DNA from: Henckelia pumila
Lineage: Eukaryota > Streptophyta > Magnoliopsida > Lamiales > Gesneriaceae
Assembly: GCF_033568475.1 (NCBI RefSeq)
Contig: NC_133123.1
Span: 54,815,522 to 54,879,521, forward strand
Length of the DNA: 64,000 nt
Direction of reading: 5' to 3'
Shown: positions 34,551 to 46,786 of the stretch, in pieces
Layout: each line of letters starts with the position of its first letter
How positions within the stretch are numbered: the stretch's first letter is position 1
Program-made: the position numbers and the translations under genes
Notes under the pieces: generated by a model
Told to the model about the DNA's origin: nothing
Seen by the model: only the letters and a program-made list of their open reading frames with translations
Databases searched by the model: none

Positions 34551-35985
34551 TGTAGTGACCCTGCATGGAATCACCTACTAACTGGCAACTAATAGCATGC
34601 ATTAAACTTAATACAGCAAAATACTTAACAGAGTAAAAACGTGCGGAAACATAATCCATAATTTACATATCAGCTTAGTAATATAATCCAGGCTTAAATC
34701 TGTAGTGATACAACCATAACAAAATTCTTAAAAGTAAGCATTATACAGCTAATAAAACGTGTTGTATAAAAACTTTCAAAGCTCCTGCTCCCTAGTCCTG
34801 CCTTGAACTACCAGCTCCGTCCATCCTGCGACCTGCCCCATGAAATAGGGTGTCCAAGATAACAACTAGGACGTGAGCGCTACGCCCAGTACATAGACAT
34901 GAGTAAACATATGTATATAATGCATGCAACATGATGACTGGTACAGGGTCATCTGAAAAGTCATGCTCAGAACCGGCGCCACATGAGTGCTGCCACCGCA
35001 CGGATCAACCTCTGGGCGCAACCACACTCGTCTAGTACACCAGAGTAGACAGACATAAATGCCCCCGCCGTCGCGGTACTCTCAGTGACAGACTATCGAG
35101 TATAGAGCTGAGCGGCTCTATAGTCAGGTATAACAAGGTATAGGCTCAACGTGTATATGCACATGACATATGGATATAGAAAGCGGTAAATCATATATCA
35201 TGCCATATAATAATGCCAAATAAATGCAACATATAAACATGTATACTCGCTGGCAATCTCAGTCAATGTGTACGTACCTCTAGGCTAGTTCAAGTATAAT
35301 AGATCCTAGGTTTCAAGCCTATATTCAAAAGTTCACCGTATCACTACATAAATTCTATAAGCCTTAACTAAGCTAATAAGTACTCCCAAAACTTAAATAG
35401 ATTCCCGGACCATACCTTCGTCAGTAGTTAGCCCTTTGGAGTCGCTAGTCCCGGATGACTATAACCACACCTTGGTTATTCCAGAACCTCTATTATAACC
35501 GATAGGGCCCTCAAGTGTATATCTCACACTATATAACTGAAGAAGGAAACTCGGGAATTCGTAATTGAAAATGAACTCTGAACGGCCCTATTTATAGCCA
35601 AATATCTCGGCCAGGATCGGAACTTCCGATTTCGGGATCGGAGCTTCCGATCCAGCTCATTGTGTGCATGTCTGCCACACCAGGATCGGAACTTCCGATC
35701 TACGATCGGAACTTCCGATCTGCTCTATGACCGACACTTGTCAAAACTCGCGACTGAGTCATCGATCATTTTTGACAACTGGGGATCGGAACTTCCGTTC
35801 CAGGATCGGAGCTTCCGTTCCGGGATCGGAGCTTACTATCCGGGATCGGAGCTTACTATCCGGCCCAAAATGAAAAAGCCCAAATTTTACTTCTGAAGTC
35901 CAATAACACTCCGAAATTGGTTAAATACCAACCCTTAATCATGTTTAACATATTATTATCTTAAAATGGTATCTGGGTTACTACA
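34551..35985 (-). repeat. Element G2 3' LTR
   Basis: 1,435 bp, 3' LTR of a minus-strand element. The purine tract flanks it at 35986-36001. TATAAATA lies at 35589-35596 on the minus strand. Confidence 0.95.
35589..35862 (-). promoter_or_regulatory. TATA box and palindromic motif array, G2 3' LTR
   Basis: TATAAATA (35589-35596, minus) is preceded in minus sense by about eight copies of GATCGGAACTTCCGATC-like motifs, several perfectly palindromic and some of form GGATCGGAGCTTACTATCC. The array spans 35615-35862. Confidence 0.75.
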
Positions 35986-36103
35986 TTCTCCCCATCTTTA
36001 GATATTTCGTCCGCGAAATAACATCTAAAGACAATAAAGATAACAATATGAAACATCAAGCTATGTCTTATTACAACAACGGTAATTACATCTTATATGG
36101 TAA

Positions 36104-39100
36104 TCAAAAATACAAAGCAAACAACTCAGGATATTCTGCTCGCATACGACTCTCAGTTTCCCAAGTTGCTTCTTCAACGCCTCGGCGCTGCCACTGTACC
36201 ATCACAAGTGGTATAGTCTTGTTCCGAAGAACTTTCTCCTTCCTGTCTAGGATACAGATTGGTCGTTCAACAAAAGACAGATCTGGCTCTAGCTGAATAT
36301 CAGTAGATTGAATCACATGAGATTCATCAGCTATGTACTGTCGAAGCAACGACACATGAAAAACATTGTGTATACTGGAAAGAGATGGCGGTAAAGCCAA
36401 ACGATAAGCAACATCTCCGATCTTCTCCAGTATTTGGAAAGGCCCAATGTAACGAGGAGACAACTTGCCTTTCACACCGAATCTCATCACCTTCCTGAAA
36501 GGTGATACTCGCAGAAAAACATATTCACCAGGCTCAAACTGAAGTGGCCTGCGGCGAATATTCGCATAACTGGCTTGTCTATCTTGAGCAACTTTGATCC
36601 TATGCTTGATCAAATCTACCTTGTCTACAATCTGCTGCACCAATTCAGGACCCTCGACTTGCCGTTCCCCGACTTCATCCCAGAATAACGGAGTACGACA
36701 CCGTCGACCATACAATGCCTCGAAAGGTGCCATATCAATACTACGATGATAACTGTTATTGTAGGAAAATTCAATCAAAGGTAACTGATCCTGCCAAGAT
36801 AAACCAAAATCCATGACAGAAGAACGTAGCATATCCTCCAGCGTATGAATAGTGCGCTCTGACTGCCCGTCAGTCTCCGGATGATATGCCGTGCTCAAAC
36901 TCAGAGTGGTACCCAACGCCTGCTGAAAACTACCCCAAAAATGTGAAGTAAATCGCGGATCTCTATCACTGACGATACTCACTGGAATCCCATGTAATCG
37001 CACAATCTCCTGAATATATAAGCGTGCCATGCGATCATAAGAATACTCCCGGTTATAAGGAATAAAGTGTGCTGATTTCGTCAAACGGTCAACAACGACC
37101 CAGATAGCATCACACTGACGTGACGTCATAGGTAAGTGTGTGACAAAATCCATAGTTACGTGCTCCCACTTCCATTCGGGAATCTCAAGATTCTGCAGTA
37201 ATCCACCTGGTCGTCGATGTTCAGCCTTGACCTGTTGACAAACCAAACATCTCGAAACAAACTGATAAACACTTCGCTTCATTCCCTTCCACCAGAATCT
37301 AGTTCGCAAGTCCTTATACATTTTCATACTTCCAGGATGAATTGATAATCGACTCTTGTGAGCTTGAGATAGAATATCATTCCTGAGCTCCGCAACATTA
37401 GGTACAACCAATCTATTGGATAGGCACAATAAACCATCTGCCTGAAAATGGAATCCAGATGTATTAACTCCATTGGCTAGACTTGCCAATCGCTGAGTCT
37501 TAACATCAGATATCTGAGCATCTCTGATCCGAGAATACAATGCTGGCTCAGATAGAATAGTATACAAACGAATCCCATTCCTCCCTTTCTTGTGCTTGAG
37601 CGTAAAAATCAATGAACAGCACTCTTGAATCATATGAGATATTTCATTAGTCTGAAGTGCAGACAGTCTCACCTGCCGACTCAAGGCATCAGCCGTAAGA
37701 TTAGCAGAACCTGGATGATATTTGATTTCACAATCATAATCCTTCAGGAGATCCATCCAGCGTCTCTGTCGCATATTCAACTCTGCCTGAGTGAATAAAT
37801 ACTTCAAGCTCTTCTGATCCGTAAATATCTCAAATTTCTCGCCATAAAGATAATGTCTCCAAATCTTGAGCGCAAATACAATGGCGGCTAACTCGAGATC
37901 ATGCACTGGATAATTACTCTCATGCAACTTCAACTGTCGAGAAGCATAGGCAATAACATGTCCATGCTGTGTCAAAACACATCCTAACCCCTGACCAGAG
38001 GCATCAGTATAGACAACATAACCTCTTGATCCAGAAGGTAGAGCTAGCACAGGTGCAGTAGTAAGACGTCTATGCAGCTCGTGAAATGACTCCTCACAAT
38101 CCGAGGACCAAATGAAGGCAACATTTTTCCGTGTAAGCTGAGTCAAAGACCTGGCCAACTGTGAAAAATTCTCGATGAACCGACGGTAATATCCCGCTAG
38201 ACCCAAGAAACTACGAATCTCAGCAACCGTCGTCGGTCGAGACCAGTTCAGCACTGCCTCTATCTTACTAGGATCAACAGATATCCCTTCATTAGAAATC
38301 ACATGACCGAGAAATACTACCCGATCAAGCCAGAATTCACACTTGCTTAATTTCGCATATAGCTGCTTATCTCGTAACGTCTGTAGAACAATTCTCAAAT
38401 GCTGTGCATGCTCATCCTTGTCATGAGAATAGACAAGAATATCATCTATGAAGACGATGACAAATCTATCCAGATAATCTCGAAATACCTGATTCATCAG
38501 ATTCATAAAGACTGCCGGTGCATTCGTCAAACCGAATGGCATCACCAGAAACTCATAATGCCCATATCTGGTCCTGAAAGCAGTCGTAGATATATCTGAG
38601 TCTCGTACCCGCATCTGATGGTATCCAGATCTCAGATCTATCTTCGAATAAACAGAAGTACCCTGTAGTTGATCGAACAGATCATCAATCCGCGGCAAAG
38701 GATACTTATTCTTGATGGTGACACGATTCAACTGCCTATAATCAATACATAATCGCATCGATCCATCCTTCTTTTTGACAAACAAAACAGGTGCTCCCCA
38801 CGGAGAAACACTCGGACGAATATATCCCTTATCAAGTAGATCCTGCAACTGCTGTTTCAATTCCCTCATCTCTGACGGTGCCAGACGATAAGGTGCTCGG
38901 GATATAGGCGTAGTTCCTGGTACTAGATCAATACCAAATTCAACCTCTCGAACCGGAGTAAAACCAGGAATCTCATCAGGGAATACGTCAGGAAACTCGC
39001 TGACAACCGGTAGCTGATCAATACCCGTACTACTCATGGACATATCAACTGCATAGATGAGGTAGCCCTCCCCACCTGACTCCAAGACATGACATGCCTT

Positions 39101-40567
39101 CAGAGCCGAAACAAGTGGTATCGGAGGTCGCGCACCCTCACCATAAAAGTACCAACTATCACCCTCAACGGGATGAAACTGTACCAGACGCTGATAACAA
39201 TCCACAGTAGCATGATACAAAGTCAGCATATCTATTCCCAAGATACAGTCAAAATCCATCATCGCTAATATCATCAAATTAGCCGATAACACATTACCCT
39301 CAAACTCCAGAAGGCAACCCATCACTAGACGCTTAGTTACTACCTCCTGCTCCAACGGAGTAGATACAACTAAATCCATATCTAATGATACATAAGGTAA
39401 TCTATGTCTCTTAACGAAGCGACTAGAAATAAAGGAATGCGATGCTCCCGTATCAATTAATACAAGTGCATGAATACCACATAACAAGAAGTTACCTGCC
39501 AACATGCGATCGCTTCCCTCAGTAGCCTGCTCCTGAGACAGAGCAAACACTTGCCCTTGAGTCTGGGGACGAAAACCAGAAGAACTCTGTGGTGCTGGCT
39601 GCTGACGTGGAAAAGTAGAAGCCTGAGATCCAACCTGGGATCCCGATCCACTAGCAGAACTCATGCGCTGAGGACAATCTCTCCGCAGATGTCCCTGCTG
39701 ACCGCAAATATAACAAGCACCAGTAGCTCTCCGACATGAAGCTGCAGGATGCTTCCCACCACAATGGCTACAAAACTCCTCCTTCTTCTTCTTCTTCCCA
39801 AAACGGAACATACCTCGTGAACCACGAGATCCAGATGAAGTAGTAGGAGTAGAAGAAGACGTAGGTCCGGATTGCACAACAGATTGAGCTCGAGGCTCAA
39901 CAAATCCACTAGGCTGTGCTGGCATCATCAACTGTCCACGCCTGTTGCTGGTCTCCACAAGACGGCAACGGTTCACCAAAGTCTCATAAGATACCGGGTC
40001 ATCACAGACGACAACCTGAGAGTAGATATCTTGGTTCAGGCCTTGCAGAAAGATATCATATTTCGACGCATCACTCTCATTGATATGAGGACTGAAAGGT
40101 AGCAGATCAAGAAATCGCTGTTGATACTGATCAATAGTCATTGATCCTTGCCTCAAAGTAAGCAACTCCATAGATCGTGCTTGGCGAACAGCCGGAGGAA
40201 AATACAATTTCTGAAACTCCCGACAGAAATCCCCCCAAGTCACCTGTCCTCTCTCAGTACGTGCCTGAGCAACCTTGGCGTCCCACCAAAAACGTGCTCT
40301 ATCCTCTAGAACGAATTCTAGAACTTCCAATTTCTGCTCCTCAGTACACTCAAAAGCTCGAAACGTGCTCTCAAGTTTAGACATCCAGCTTCTAGCTTGT
40401 TCAGGATTCTCGCCTCCCACTAAGGGTTTCGGTCCTACCTGCATAAACTTATTAATAGTATAGCGACGTCGACCCTCATGAGGACGATGTTGATCATCCT
40501 GATGATGATGGCGACGATGATGATGACCACCTCCCTGGCCAACACTACCGTGACTCTCGTCAGCCAT
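36104..40567 (-). CDS. G2 Gag-Pol polyprotein
   Basis: A single open frame encodes the element's structural and replication proteins. Counting from the chosen Met (MADESHG; the frame stays open 23 residues upstream), it has a Gag with a His-rich N-terminus and then a CCHC knuckle [14 protein letters not shown] near residue 285. Protease [12 protein letters not shown] is near 370, reverse transcriptase FIDDILVYS near 705 and RNase [11 protein letters not shown] near 850. An integrase zinc finger ([11 protein letters not shown]) lies near 1110, followed by the DDE core ([27 protein letters not shown]). A chromodomain-like tail ([18 protein letters not shown]) occupies the last 60 residues. Domain order and tail place it in Tekay/Del chromoviruses. 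The length suits the family. Confidence 0.93.
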   Translation of the reverse strand: MADESHGSVGQGGGHHHRRHHHQDDQHRPHEGRRRYTINKFMQVGPKPLVGGENPEQARSWMSKLESTFRAFECTEEQKLEVLEFVLEDRARFWWDAKVAQARTERGQVTWGDFCREFQKLYFPPAVRQARSMELLTLRQGSMTIDQYQQRFLDLLPFSPHINESDASKYDIFLQGLNQDIYSQVVVCDDPVSYETLVNRCRLVETSNRRGQLMMPAQPSGFVEPRAQSVVQSGPTSSSTPTTSSGSRGSRGMFRFGKKKKKEEFCSHCGGKHPAASCRRATGACYICGQQGHLRRDCPQRMSSASGSGSQVGSQASTFPRQQPAPQSSSGFRPQTQGQVFALSQEQATEGSDRMLAGNFLLCGIHALVLIDTGASHSFISSRFVKRHRLPYVSLDMDLVVSTPLEQEVVTKRLVMGCLLEFEGNVLSANLMILAMMDFDCILGIDMLTLYHATVDCYQRLVQFHPVEGDSWYFYGEGARPPIPLVSALKACHVLESGGEGYLIYAVDMSMSSTGIDQLPVVSEFPDVFPDEIPGFTPVREVEFGIDLVPGTTPISRAPYRLAPSEMRELKQQLQDLLDKGYIRPSVSPWGAPVLFVKKKDGSMRLCIDYRQLNRVTIKNKYPLPRIDDLFDQLQGTSVYSKIDLRSGYHQMRVRDSDISTTAFRTRYGHYEFLVMPFGLTNAPAVFMNLMNQVFRDYLDRFVIVFIDDILVYSHDKDEHAQHLRIVLQTLRDKQLYAKLSKCEFWLDRVVFLGHVISNEGISVDPSKIEAVLNWSRPTTVAEIRSFLGLAGYYRRFIENFSQLARSLTQLTRKNVAFIWSSDCEESFHELHRRLTTAPVLALPSGSRGYVVYTDASGQGLGCVLTQHGHVIAYASRQLKLHESNYPVHDLELAAIVFALKIWRHYLYGEKFEIFTDQKSLKYLFTQAELNMRQRRWMDLLKDYDCEIKYHPGSANLTADALSRQVRLSALQTNEISHMIQECCSLIFTLKHKKGRNGIRLYTILSEPALYSRIRDAQISDVKTQRLASLANGVNTSGFHFQADGLLCLSNRLVVPNVAELRNDILSQAHKSRLSIHPGSMKMYKDLRTRFWWKGMKRSVYQFVSRCLVCQQVKAEHRRPGGLLQNLEIPEWKWEHVTMDFVTHLPMTSRQCDAIWVVVDRLTKSAHFIPYNREYSYDRMARLYIQEIVRLHGIPVSIVSDRDPRFTSHFWGSFQQALGTTLSLSTAYHPETDGQSERTIHTLEDMLRSSVMDFGLSWQDQLPLIEFSYNNSYHRSIDMAPFEALYGRRCRTPLFWDEVGERQVEGPELVQQIVDKVDLIKHRIKVAQDRQASYANIRRRPLQFEPGEYVFLRVSPFRKVMRFGVKGKLSPRYIGPFQILEKIGDVAYRLALPPSLSSIHNVFHVSLLRQYIADESHVIQSTDIQLEPDLSFVERPICILDRKEKVLRNKTIPLVMVQWQRRGVEEATWETESRMRAEYPELFALYF

Positions 40568-40660
40568 ATCCTGAAAAGAATTGCACATTAAAATCCCAAA
40601 TGCGCAAGAATTACTCAAGACTAAACTAAATCCCAAGTACTAATCCCAAAATCTATGCAT

Positions 40661-40672
40661 GCTCTGATACCA
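40661..40672 (-). other. Element G2 primer-binding site
   Basis: Minus-strand GGTATCAGAGCA after a few T residues next to the LTR, matching the initiator methionine tRNA 3' end. Confidence 0.85.
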
Positions 40673-40676
40673 AAAA

Positions 40677-42109
40677 TGTAGTGACCCTGCATGGAATCAC
40701 CTACTAACTGGCAACTAATAGCATGCATTAAACTTAATACAGCAAAATACTTAACAGAGTAAAAACGTGCGGAAACATGATCCATAATTTACATATCAGC
40801 TTAGTAATATAATCCAGGCTTAAATCTGTAGTGATACAACCATATCGAAATTCTTAAAAGTAAACATTATACAGCTAATAAAACGTGCTGTATAAAAACT
40901 TTCAAAGCTCCTGCTCCCTAGTCCTGCCTTGAACTACCAGCTCCGTCCATCCTGCGACCTGCCCCATGAAATAGGGTGTCCAAGATAACAACTAGGACGT
41001 GAGCGCTACGCCCAGTACATAGACATGAGTAAACATATGTATATAATGCATGCAACATGATGACTGGTACAGGGTCATCTGAAAAGTCATGCTCAGAACC
41101 GGCGCCACATGAGTGCTGCCACCGCACGGATCAACCTCTGGGCGCAACCACACTCGTCTAGTACACCAGAGTAGACAGACATAAATGCCCCCGCCGTCGC
41201 GGTACTCTCAGTGACAGACTATCGAGTATAGAGCTGAGCGGCTCTATAGTCAGGTATAACAAGGTATAGGCTCAACGTGTATATGCACATGACATATGAA
41301 TATAGAAAGCGGTAAATAATATATAATGCCATATAATAATGCCAAATAAATGCAACATATAAACATGTATACTCGTTGACAATCTCAGTCAATGTGTACG
41401 TACCTCTAGGCTAGTTCAAGTATAATAGATCCTAGGTTTCAAGCCTATATTCAAAAGTTCACCGTATCACTACATAAATTCTATAAGCCTTAACTAAGCT
41501 AATAAGTACTCCCAAAACTTAAATAGATTCCCGGACCATACCTTCGTCCGTAGTTAGCCCTTTGGAGTCGCTAGTCCCGGATGACTATAACCACACCTTG
41601 GTTATTCCAGAACCTCTATTATAACCGATAGGGCCCTCAAGTGTATATCTCACACTATATAACTGAAGAAGGAAACTCGGGAATTCGTAATTGAAAATGA
41701 ACTCCGAACGGCCCTATTTATAGCCAAATTTCTCGGCCAGGATCGGAACTTCCGATTTCGGGATCGGAGCTTCCGATCCAGCTCATTGCGTGCATGTCTG
41801 CCACGCCAGGATCGGAACTTCCGATCTACGATCGGAACTTCCGATCTGCTCTATGACCGACACTTGTCAAAACTCGCGACTGAGTCATCGATCATTTTTG
41901 ACAACTGGGGATCGGAACTTCCGTTCCAGGATCGGAGCTTCCGTTCCGATCGGAGCTTACTATCCGGGATCGGAGCTTACTATCCGGCCCAAAATGAAAA
42001 AGTCCAAATTTTACTTCTGAAGTCCAATAACACTCCGAAATTGGTTAAATACCAACCCTTAATCATGTTTAACATATTATTATCTTAAAATGGTATCTGG
42101 GTTACTACA
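40677..42109 (-). repeat. Element G2 5' LTR
   Basis: 1,433 bp, about 98.8% identical to the left LTR by hand comparison, and followed by target duplication TCGTG at 42110-42114. It carries the TATA box (41715-41722, minus) and palindromic motif array (about 41739-41984). Confidence 0.95.
41715..41984 (-). promoter_or_regulatory. TATA box and palindromic motif array, G2 5' LTR
   Basis: Same arrangement as in the 3' LTR. The array is slightly shorter, lacking a few bases between two repeats. As the 5' LTR, this copy would drive the genomic transcript. Confidence 0.75.
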
Positions 42110-42653
42110 TCGTGTGATTCAGTCTATTGCATCTTTGCTATCCGCGGATTGGACAGAAAGAGTCGAAAATAGGACGGAGAGGAATCGGAAGAACAAGATG
42201 TACGAGTAAAAAAAAAAAACTAATAAAAAAAGGGGTGCAACACGAGGACTTCCCAGGGGGTCACCCATCCTAGTACTTCTCTTGCCCAAGAACGCATAAC
42301 TTCAAAGTCTTGATGGGATCCTGTGCATTAGTGCTGGTATGATCGCACCCAACAGTGAATGAATTCTTTATTTTTTTTGTCTCTCGAATTGCGGATCGAA
42401 GGAACAGGAGCTGCAGTTTCAAACGAATATAACTTTCGTTCGGCTGAAAGTTACTGGAGCTTCAGCCTGCTCACGCGAAGCTCCACTCGATACCTATAGT
42501 GCGTGTCTTGGTTAAAGAGACGGAGACGATCAAATTCCAAAATGGAGATGGTCTTTCAGGCATTTTTCCCGTATGTCGTGCTGGGACACACCGAAGCGGC
42601 CCGCGTCACCTAGATCGCATGTTCACATCGTATTATTTAGTCTATTGCATCTT
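42110..42653 (-). repeat. 5S rDNA tandem array, block 4
   Basis: Spacer resumes after G2, then 5S copy 29 and its upstream spacer, ending at the truncated LTR of Copia element C. It shares the GGGACACACCGAAGCGGCCC spacer variant with block 2. Confidence 0.93.
42232..42350 (-). rRNA. 5S rRNA copy 29 (degenerate)
   Basis: Full length, with GGGTGCGATCATACCAGCAC start. The 5' half is altered (GCACAGGATCCCATCAAGAC) and the A box reads TTATGCGTTC. A T-run follows the 3' end. Confidence 0.8.
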
Positions 42654-44496
42654 TGTATAAACAATCTTTGTTTAATATATTTTACATTCATTAATGACAT
42701 TTTCTTTGTCTTTCTTCATATTATTATATTGTGATATACTATTGATGTTTTGATAAAGACCTTGAATATACTATAGTGTAAGTAAGATGAGATAGTGAAT
42801 AAAGAGAGATCACTATTATGAAACACATTTTATAGTCACTGTATATTCTAAACAGTTCCTAGTCAATTGAGCCGTCCGCTAATAAGGATAAGGATCGCTT
42901 GAGATTGAGACTAGCATTTGTGATGCTAAGTACCACGTTTCATTGGTAATGGACATGGAGATGTTCAAAGCATGCAAATGGATATTCATATGCTGAATGA
43001 TCGAACTACCCTATTCGGACTTTCCAAGTGGTTATCACTTATCGAGTGGATAAAGTCCGCGGTTTTGGTTGTACACCATTAGTCCTTATTACTTGAAACA
43101 TCATTGAGACTCTATATGTTAGTACTGTACTTTGACTCGTTTATAGACTCTATTGGGGTCATCAGGTGTCGGGATTGGGTACAGTTATGACACATATAGG
43201 AGTCGATGCTTTGTTGTCAAGGATTCACCACTTACTTGTGAGTGTGGATATCCTATGCGATCTAAGGAGATATTAGTGTGACGAATCTCTGGCCAGAGTA
43301 CATGATGCGTTTTAGGTTACTCGGTTTTCCTAGTAACACATGCGATGTCACTATTTGATCTCCAAGAGGTAATGCATAGTTATCAAATCTCGAACGACTC
43401 TCGATGCACCAATGATTGTTGATTCGATCGGGATATATAGATGAAGGGACCGTACTGTACGCTAATCAAAATCTACTGATTCTTGCAGGCACTATCAGTG
43501 ATACCTAGGGAATCATGGGGCGATGTTGCTATACGATCTTACCATGATTCGTTGGGCAAGTCGGAAATTGTTGTTCCGAGTCACAAGGAGTTGTGAGCCC
43601 ACGGCTAGCTGTATCCCTGAACCATTTAGGGTCACACAAGTAATGGATTACTAAACCCCGTTGAGATAGTTAAATTTAAAGAGTTAAATTTAATGAAAGA
43701 GAAGTTGGACTTCTTAACTAAAAGGGAGTGGAATTTCCTAAAATGGCATAGGGATGGGCATTTTTGGAAATCACTGAATTCGAATTCAGAAAAAATTATC
43801 TTGACTTTAAAAGGTGCAGAAATGGTTTCAATGCACATTGGTTAAATCGGTTTATCAATAGGAGTCATGATGAATTTTATATTAATTTCTATAATAACGG
43901 TCTTGGCTTGTTGGGCTTAAGTTATGGATTATGGGCCCTAAGGAGTTAGAGTCCTAATATAATCATAACTTAGTCTAGTCTAGAAATTATCTATAAATAT
44001 ATGAGTAGTGTTTGAAAATATTAAGCATTCCATCTTGCAATTTTCGAAATCACACATATATTTTCAAGGGGAATTTTTCGAAAATTCCTCTGTCCCATTA
44101 GAGAAAATTCGGTCTGTGATTTTTGTGAAAAATTACATTCCGAATTAACAGATCAAATATGTTTATTCTCATCGATAAACATCTGATTGATTTCTAGTGC
44201 AATCAATCAGAGGGTTTCTGTTTTCTGTTCGTGGACCTTATTCCGGAGATTGATCGTGAAGCCATCGGTTCCCGGGATATACAAGAAGAGCAGATTAAAT
44301 TCTGTTGGTGTCCATAATCAAGCCGTTGCTTGAATAGGTAAAAATTTAATTGTGATTTTATTTTTACTTGCATAATTTAATCGTAAAGTTTTGATACCCA
44401 TGATATGGAATCGTTCCATATCGAAAAATAAAATTTTTTAAACTTCCGCTGCACCGGGTATCAATTCTTAATTTATTTGAACACGTTTTTCCAATA
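42654..44496 (+). repeat. Element C 5' LTR (outer end missing)
   Basis: Matches the B 3' LTR from about base 56 onward (TGTATAAACAATC) and ends CCAATA at 44496. It joins 5S spacer at CTATTGCATCTT without a target duplication. Confidence 0.9.
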
Positions 44497-44497
44497 G

Positions 44498-44512
44498 TGG
44501 TATCAAAGCCAG
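44498..44512 (+). other. Element C primer-binding site
   Basis: TGGTATCAAAGCCAG, initiator-Met type, one base after the LTR. Confidence 0.88.
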
Positions 44513-46167
44513 GTTGCTCAGATAAAACGATTAAATTAATCGATTGTACAAAATATTTGGCCTCGGTTTTTTTTTTAAAAACAAAACGAATTTTAAAAAT
44601 TAAAATTTTGACGGAACAGGGGCATCGGGGCAGCGATCGTCGTTGCCCACGGGCAGCGACGAAGCTTCCCGCCTCCACGTGGGCAGCCCTGTCCCATGTG
44701 TAGGAGGGGGCTGCACGGGAATGTCCCAGGCAGTCCGGGAATAATTAAAATTTATTTTTAATTAAAATTTTAATATTTTGAAATTTTAGTTTTTGGTCCG
44801 ATCGAAAATTGTTTTTGATTGGTCCACGAGGCATCGGATCAAATTGTTTGAGTCCGAAATTTTTAAAATTGATTTTTGGATAAATTTGAATTTTTGGAAA
44901 ATTTGTAAATCTTATCCGTTAAATTAGATTTTATAAAATTAATTATTTTGGTATAATTGATGACAAGATATGATCTTATGAATTTATTAGATAAAATATG
45001 ATTTTATCTTTTAATTATGATGCCATTGCATGTTATCCAATGTTTTAATTATTGAATTAATTATTGGATAAAAGGATGATCTATTGCCATGACCAATGTT
45101 TTAGGTGTATGTTAGGTAATTTACATTTGGTTTTATTGTTGTTGGGTTTTATTAATGGGCTTGGTTTATAGCCCAAATTTGAATTGTCATTTGTAATAAA
45201 AAGTGGGCTTGGTTTATGTCCCGTTCCCACCCCTTAAATATGTATCCCCTACTTGTCATCGAAATTTATTGTAAATTTGTTAGACTTAGTGGGAGATAAA
45301 GATTTGAAGACAATGGTGGGCCCAGCAGACGATAAAGACCGAAGAAATGTAAATGGAAGCTCAATGTAATAGGATTGCATTGCATACTTGCATATTACCT
45401 AGGATTGGACTTAGACTCGTGATTGGCAACCACGGGTCGATTAGATAATGGGATCGATAATCCTTAAATAATATATGATATTATTGATGTAAGCATGTTT
45501 AGACTAAATTGTATGAATCCCGCAAGCATACATAAATTACATGATGAGAAAGATTTTCAAAAAATTAAAAATCCCTCATTTTAAATATGATTTAAAATTG
45601 ATATCAAGATAAAAAAAAGGAAATTTAAATATTGTTTAAATATTTCTACCTTCCATCAACGATCAATGTATGAGATGCTACCCGCGGGCACGGTCCGACT
45701 CATATTATTGGGGGTGCCCATTCGTCGGAAAGTTGTACATTGGATCGACACATGTTGTAAGTTGGGTGGAACTCCCATGGGATTGGTTCATATTATTGGG
45801 GATCCACATGGCGACCGTCCATCACAACTTAATATTGATGGGTCATCTTGACATGTCACATTAAGCGACGTCATATTATTGGGCCCTTATTGGACATGAG
45901 GTAAAAACATGGGAGTTGCTTTAGAAGAAATTGGGCTCTACCTTTTGAAAATTATGGTTGGCTGATATTATTCGGGACTATAGTTTGTCAATTAGACTCC
46001 ATGTTCCCACTAAGGAAACAAGTTTCCCGTTTTCACTAGAGGGTAGTGAAATCGTTAAAATAGTGGGAGTAAAATTCATAAAATTAAATTTCGCCATATT
46101 TTATGTCTTAGTAAATTAATTAAACAATCACTGATTATTGTCTGTTTCTTTTCAGTATTTCATTACA
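44513..46167 (+). other. Element C untranslated leader
   Basis: Homologue of the B leader, with a GC-rich hairpin cluster (44618-44740) and four spaced ATATTATT-GGG motifs (near 45702, 45790, 45872 and 45965). No gene is seen. Confidence 0.75.
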
Positions 46168-46786
46168 ATGAATTCGCGAAATCCAATATACTCAATTCTC
46201 GAACAAAACAAATTGACTGGCGCAAACAATATGGAATGGTTCCGTAAATTAAAGATTGTTCTAAAATCGGAGACAATTTTCTAAGTGTTAGAAAAGAATC
46301 CTCCAAAGGAAGCACCGGCTAATATAAGTTCGGAAGAATTGACAAAACTTGATCAATGGTGGGACCATGATGTCAAGGCCAAGTGCTATATGCAAGCTTC
46401 AATGTCTGATGAACTCCAGAGGCGATTTGAGGATGCCGTGAATGCTGCTGACATACACATTCACCTCAAGGAACTTTTTGGAGCTCAGTCAAGGTCGGAG
46501 AGGTATGCCACCGTCAAAGAGCTCATGACATGCCGCATGCGAGATGGGACTTCGGTCCGTGAGCATGGGGTACACATGATTGGGCTCATTGAAAAATTGT
46601 TAACACTCGATTTGACTTTGGAGCATGAAGTAAACGCGGACTTATTGCTTCTTTCCCTTCCTTCGTCGTTTGACGGATTTGTGGTAAACTTCAATATGAA
46701 CAAGATAGAGGCCACCCTTTAAGAGATGGTCAATATGCTTGTGTCTTATGAGAACACATTAAAGAAGGATAAACCGGTACTCTTGG
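46168..46786 (+). pseudogene. Element C gag fragment
   Basis: N-terminal part of Copia Gag (MNSRNP start, then MQASMSDELQRRFEDAVNAA and KELFGAQSRSERYATVKELM). It is broken and cut off by the G3 insertion. Very similar to element B Gag. Confidence 0.88.

Larger units (their letters stand above)
34551..42109 (-). mobile_element. Ty3/Gypsy chromovirus G2 (Tekay/Del-like), looks whole
   Basis: LTRs 34551-35985 (1,435 bp) and 40677-42109 (1,433 bp) have TGTAG...CTACA ends. The target duplication is TCGTG on both sides. A primer site lies beside the right LTR and a purine tract (GATGGGGAGAA) beside the left LTR. One uninterrupted gag-pol frame of about 1.49 kilo-residues lies between. The C-terminus has the Tekay-type chromodomain-like tail. 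I count roughly 15-20 LTR differences by eye (about 1.2%), suggesting around half a million years at 1.3e-8 per site per year. It sits in a 5S spacer. Confidence 0.95.
42654..46786 (+). mobile_element. Copia LTR retrotransposon C, 5' part
   Basis: Sister of element B on the plus strand: 5' LTR lacking its outer end, primer site, leader and part of gag. Gypsy element G3 inserts in gag at 46786/46787. The remainder (rest of gag, pol and 3' LTR) is not present in the window beyond G3. Broken and incomplete. Confidence 0.9.

Noticed and set aside
35615-35862. Palindromic LTR motif as a heat-shock element
   Set aside because: A heat-shock element needs GAA and TTC separated by two bases. Here they are one base apart (GAACTTC) or farther, so the identity of the motif is left open.
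45670-45864. A 64-residue open frame in the Copia leader, found at the same place in A, B and C
   Set aside because: A second overlapping frame of similar length is also open and the element D version is altered in length. Homologous descent of leader DNA explains it without coding.
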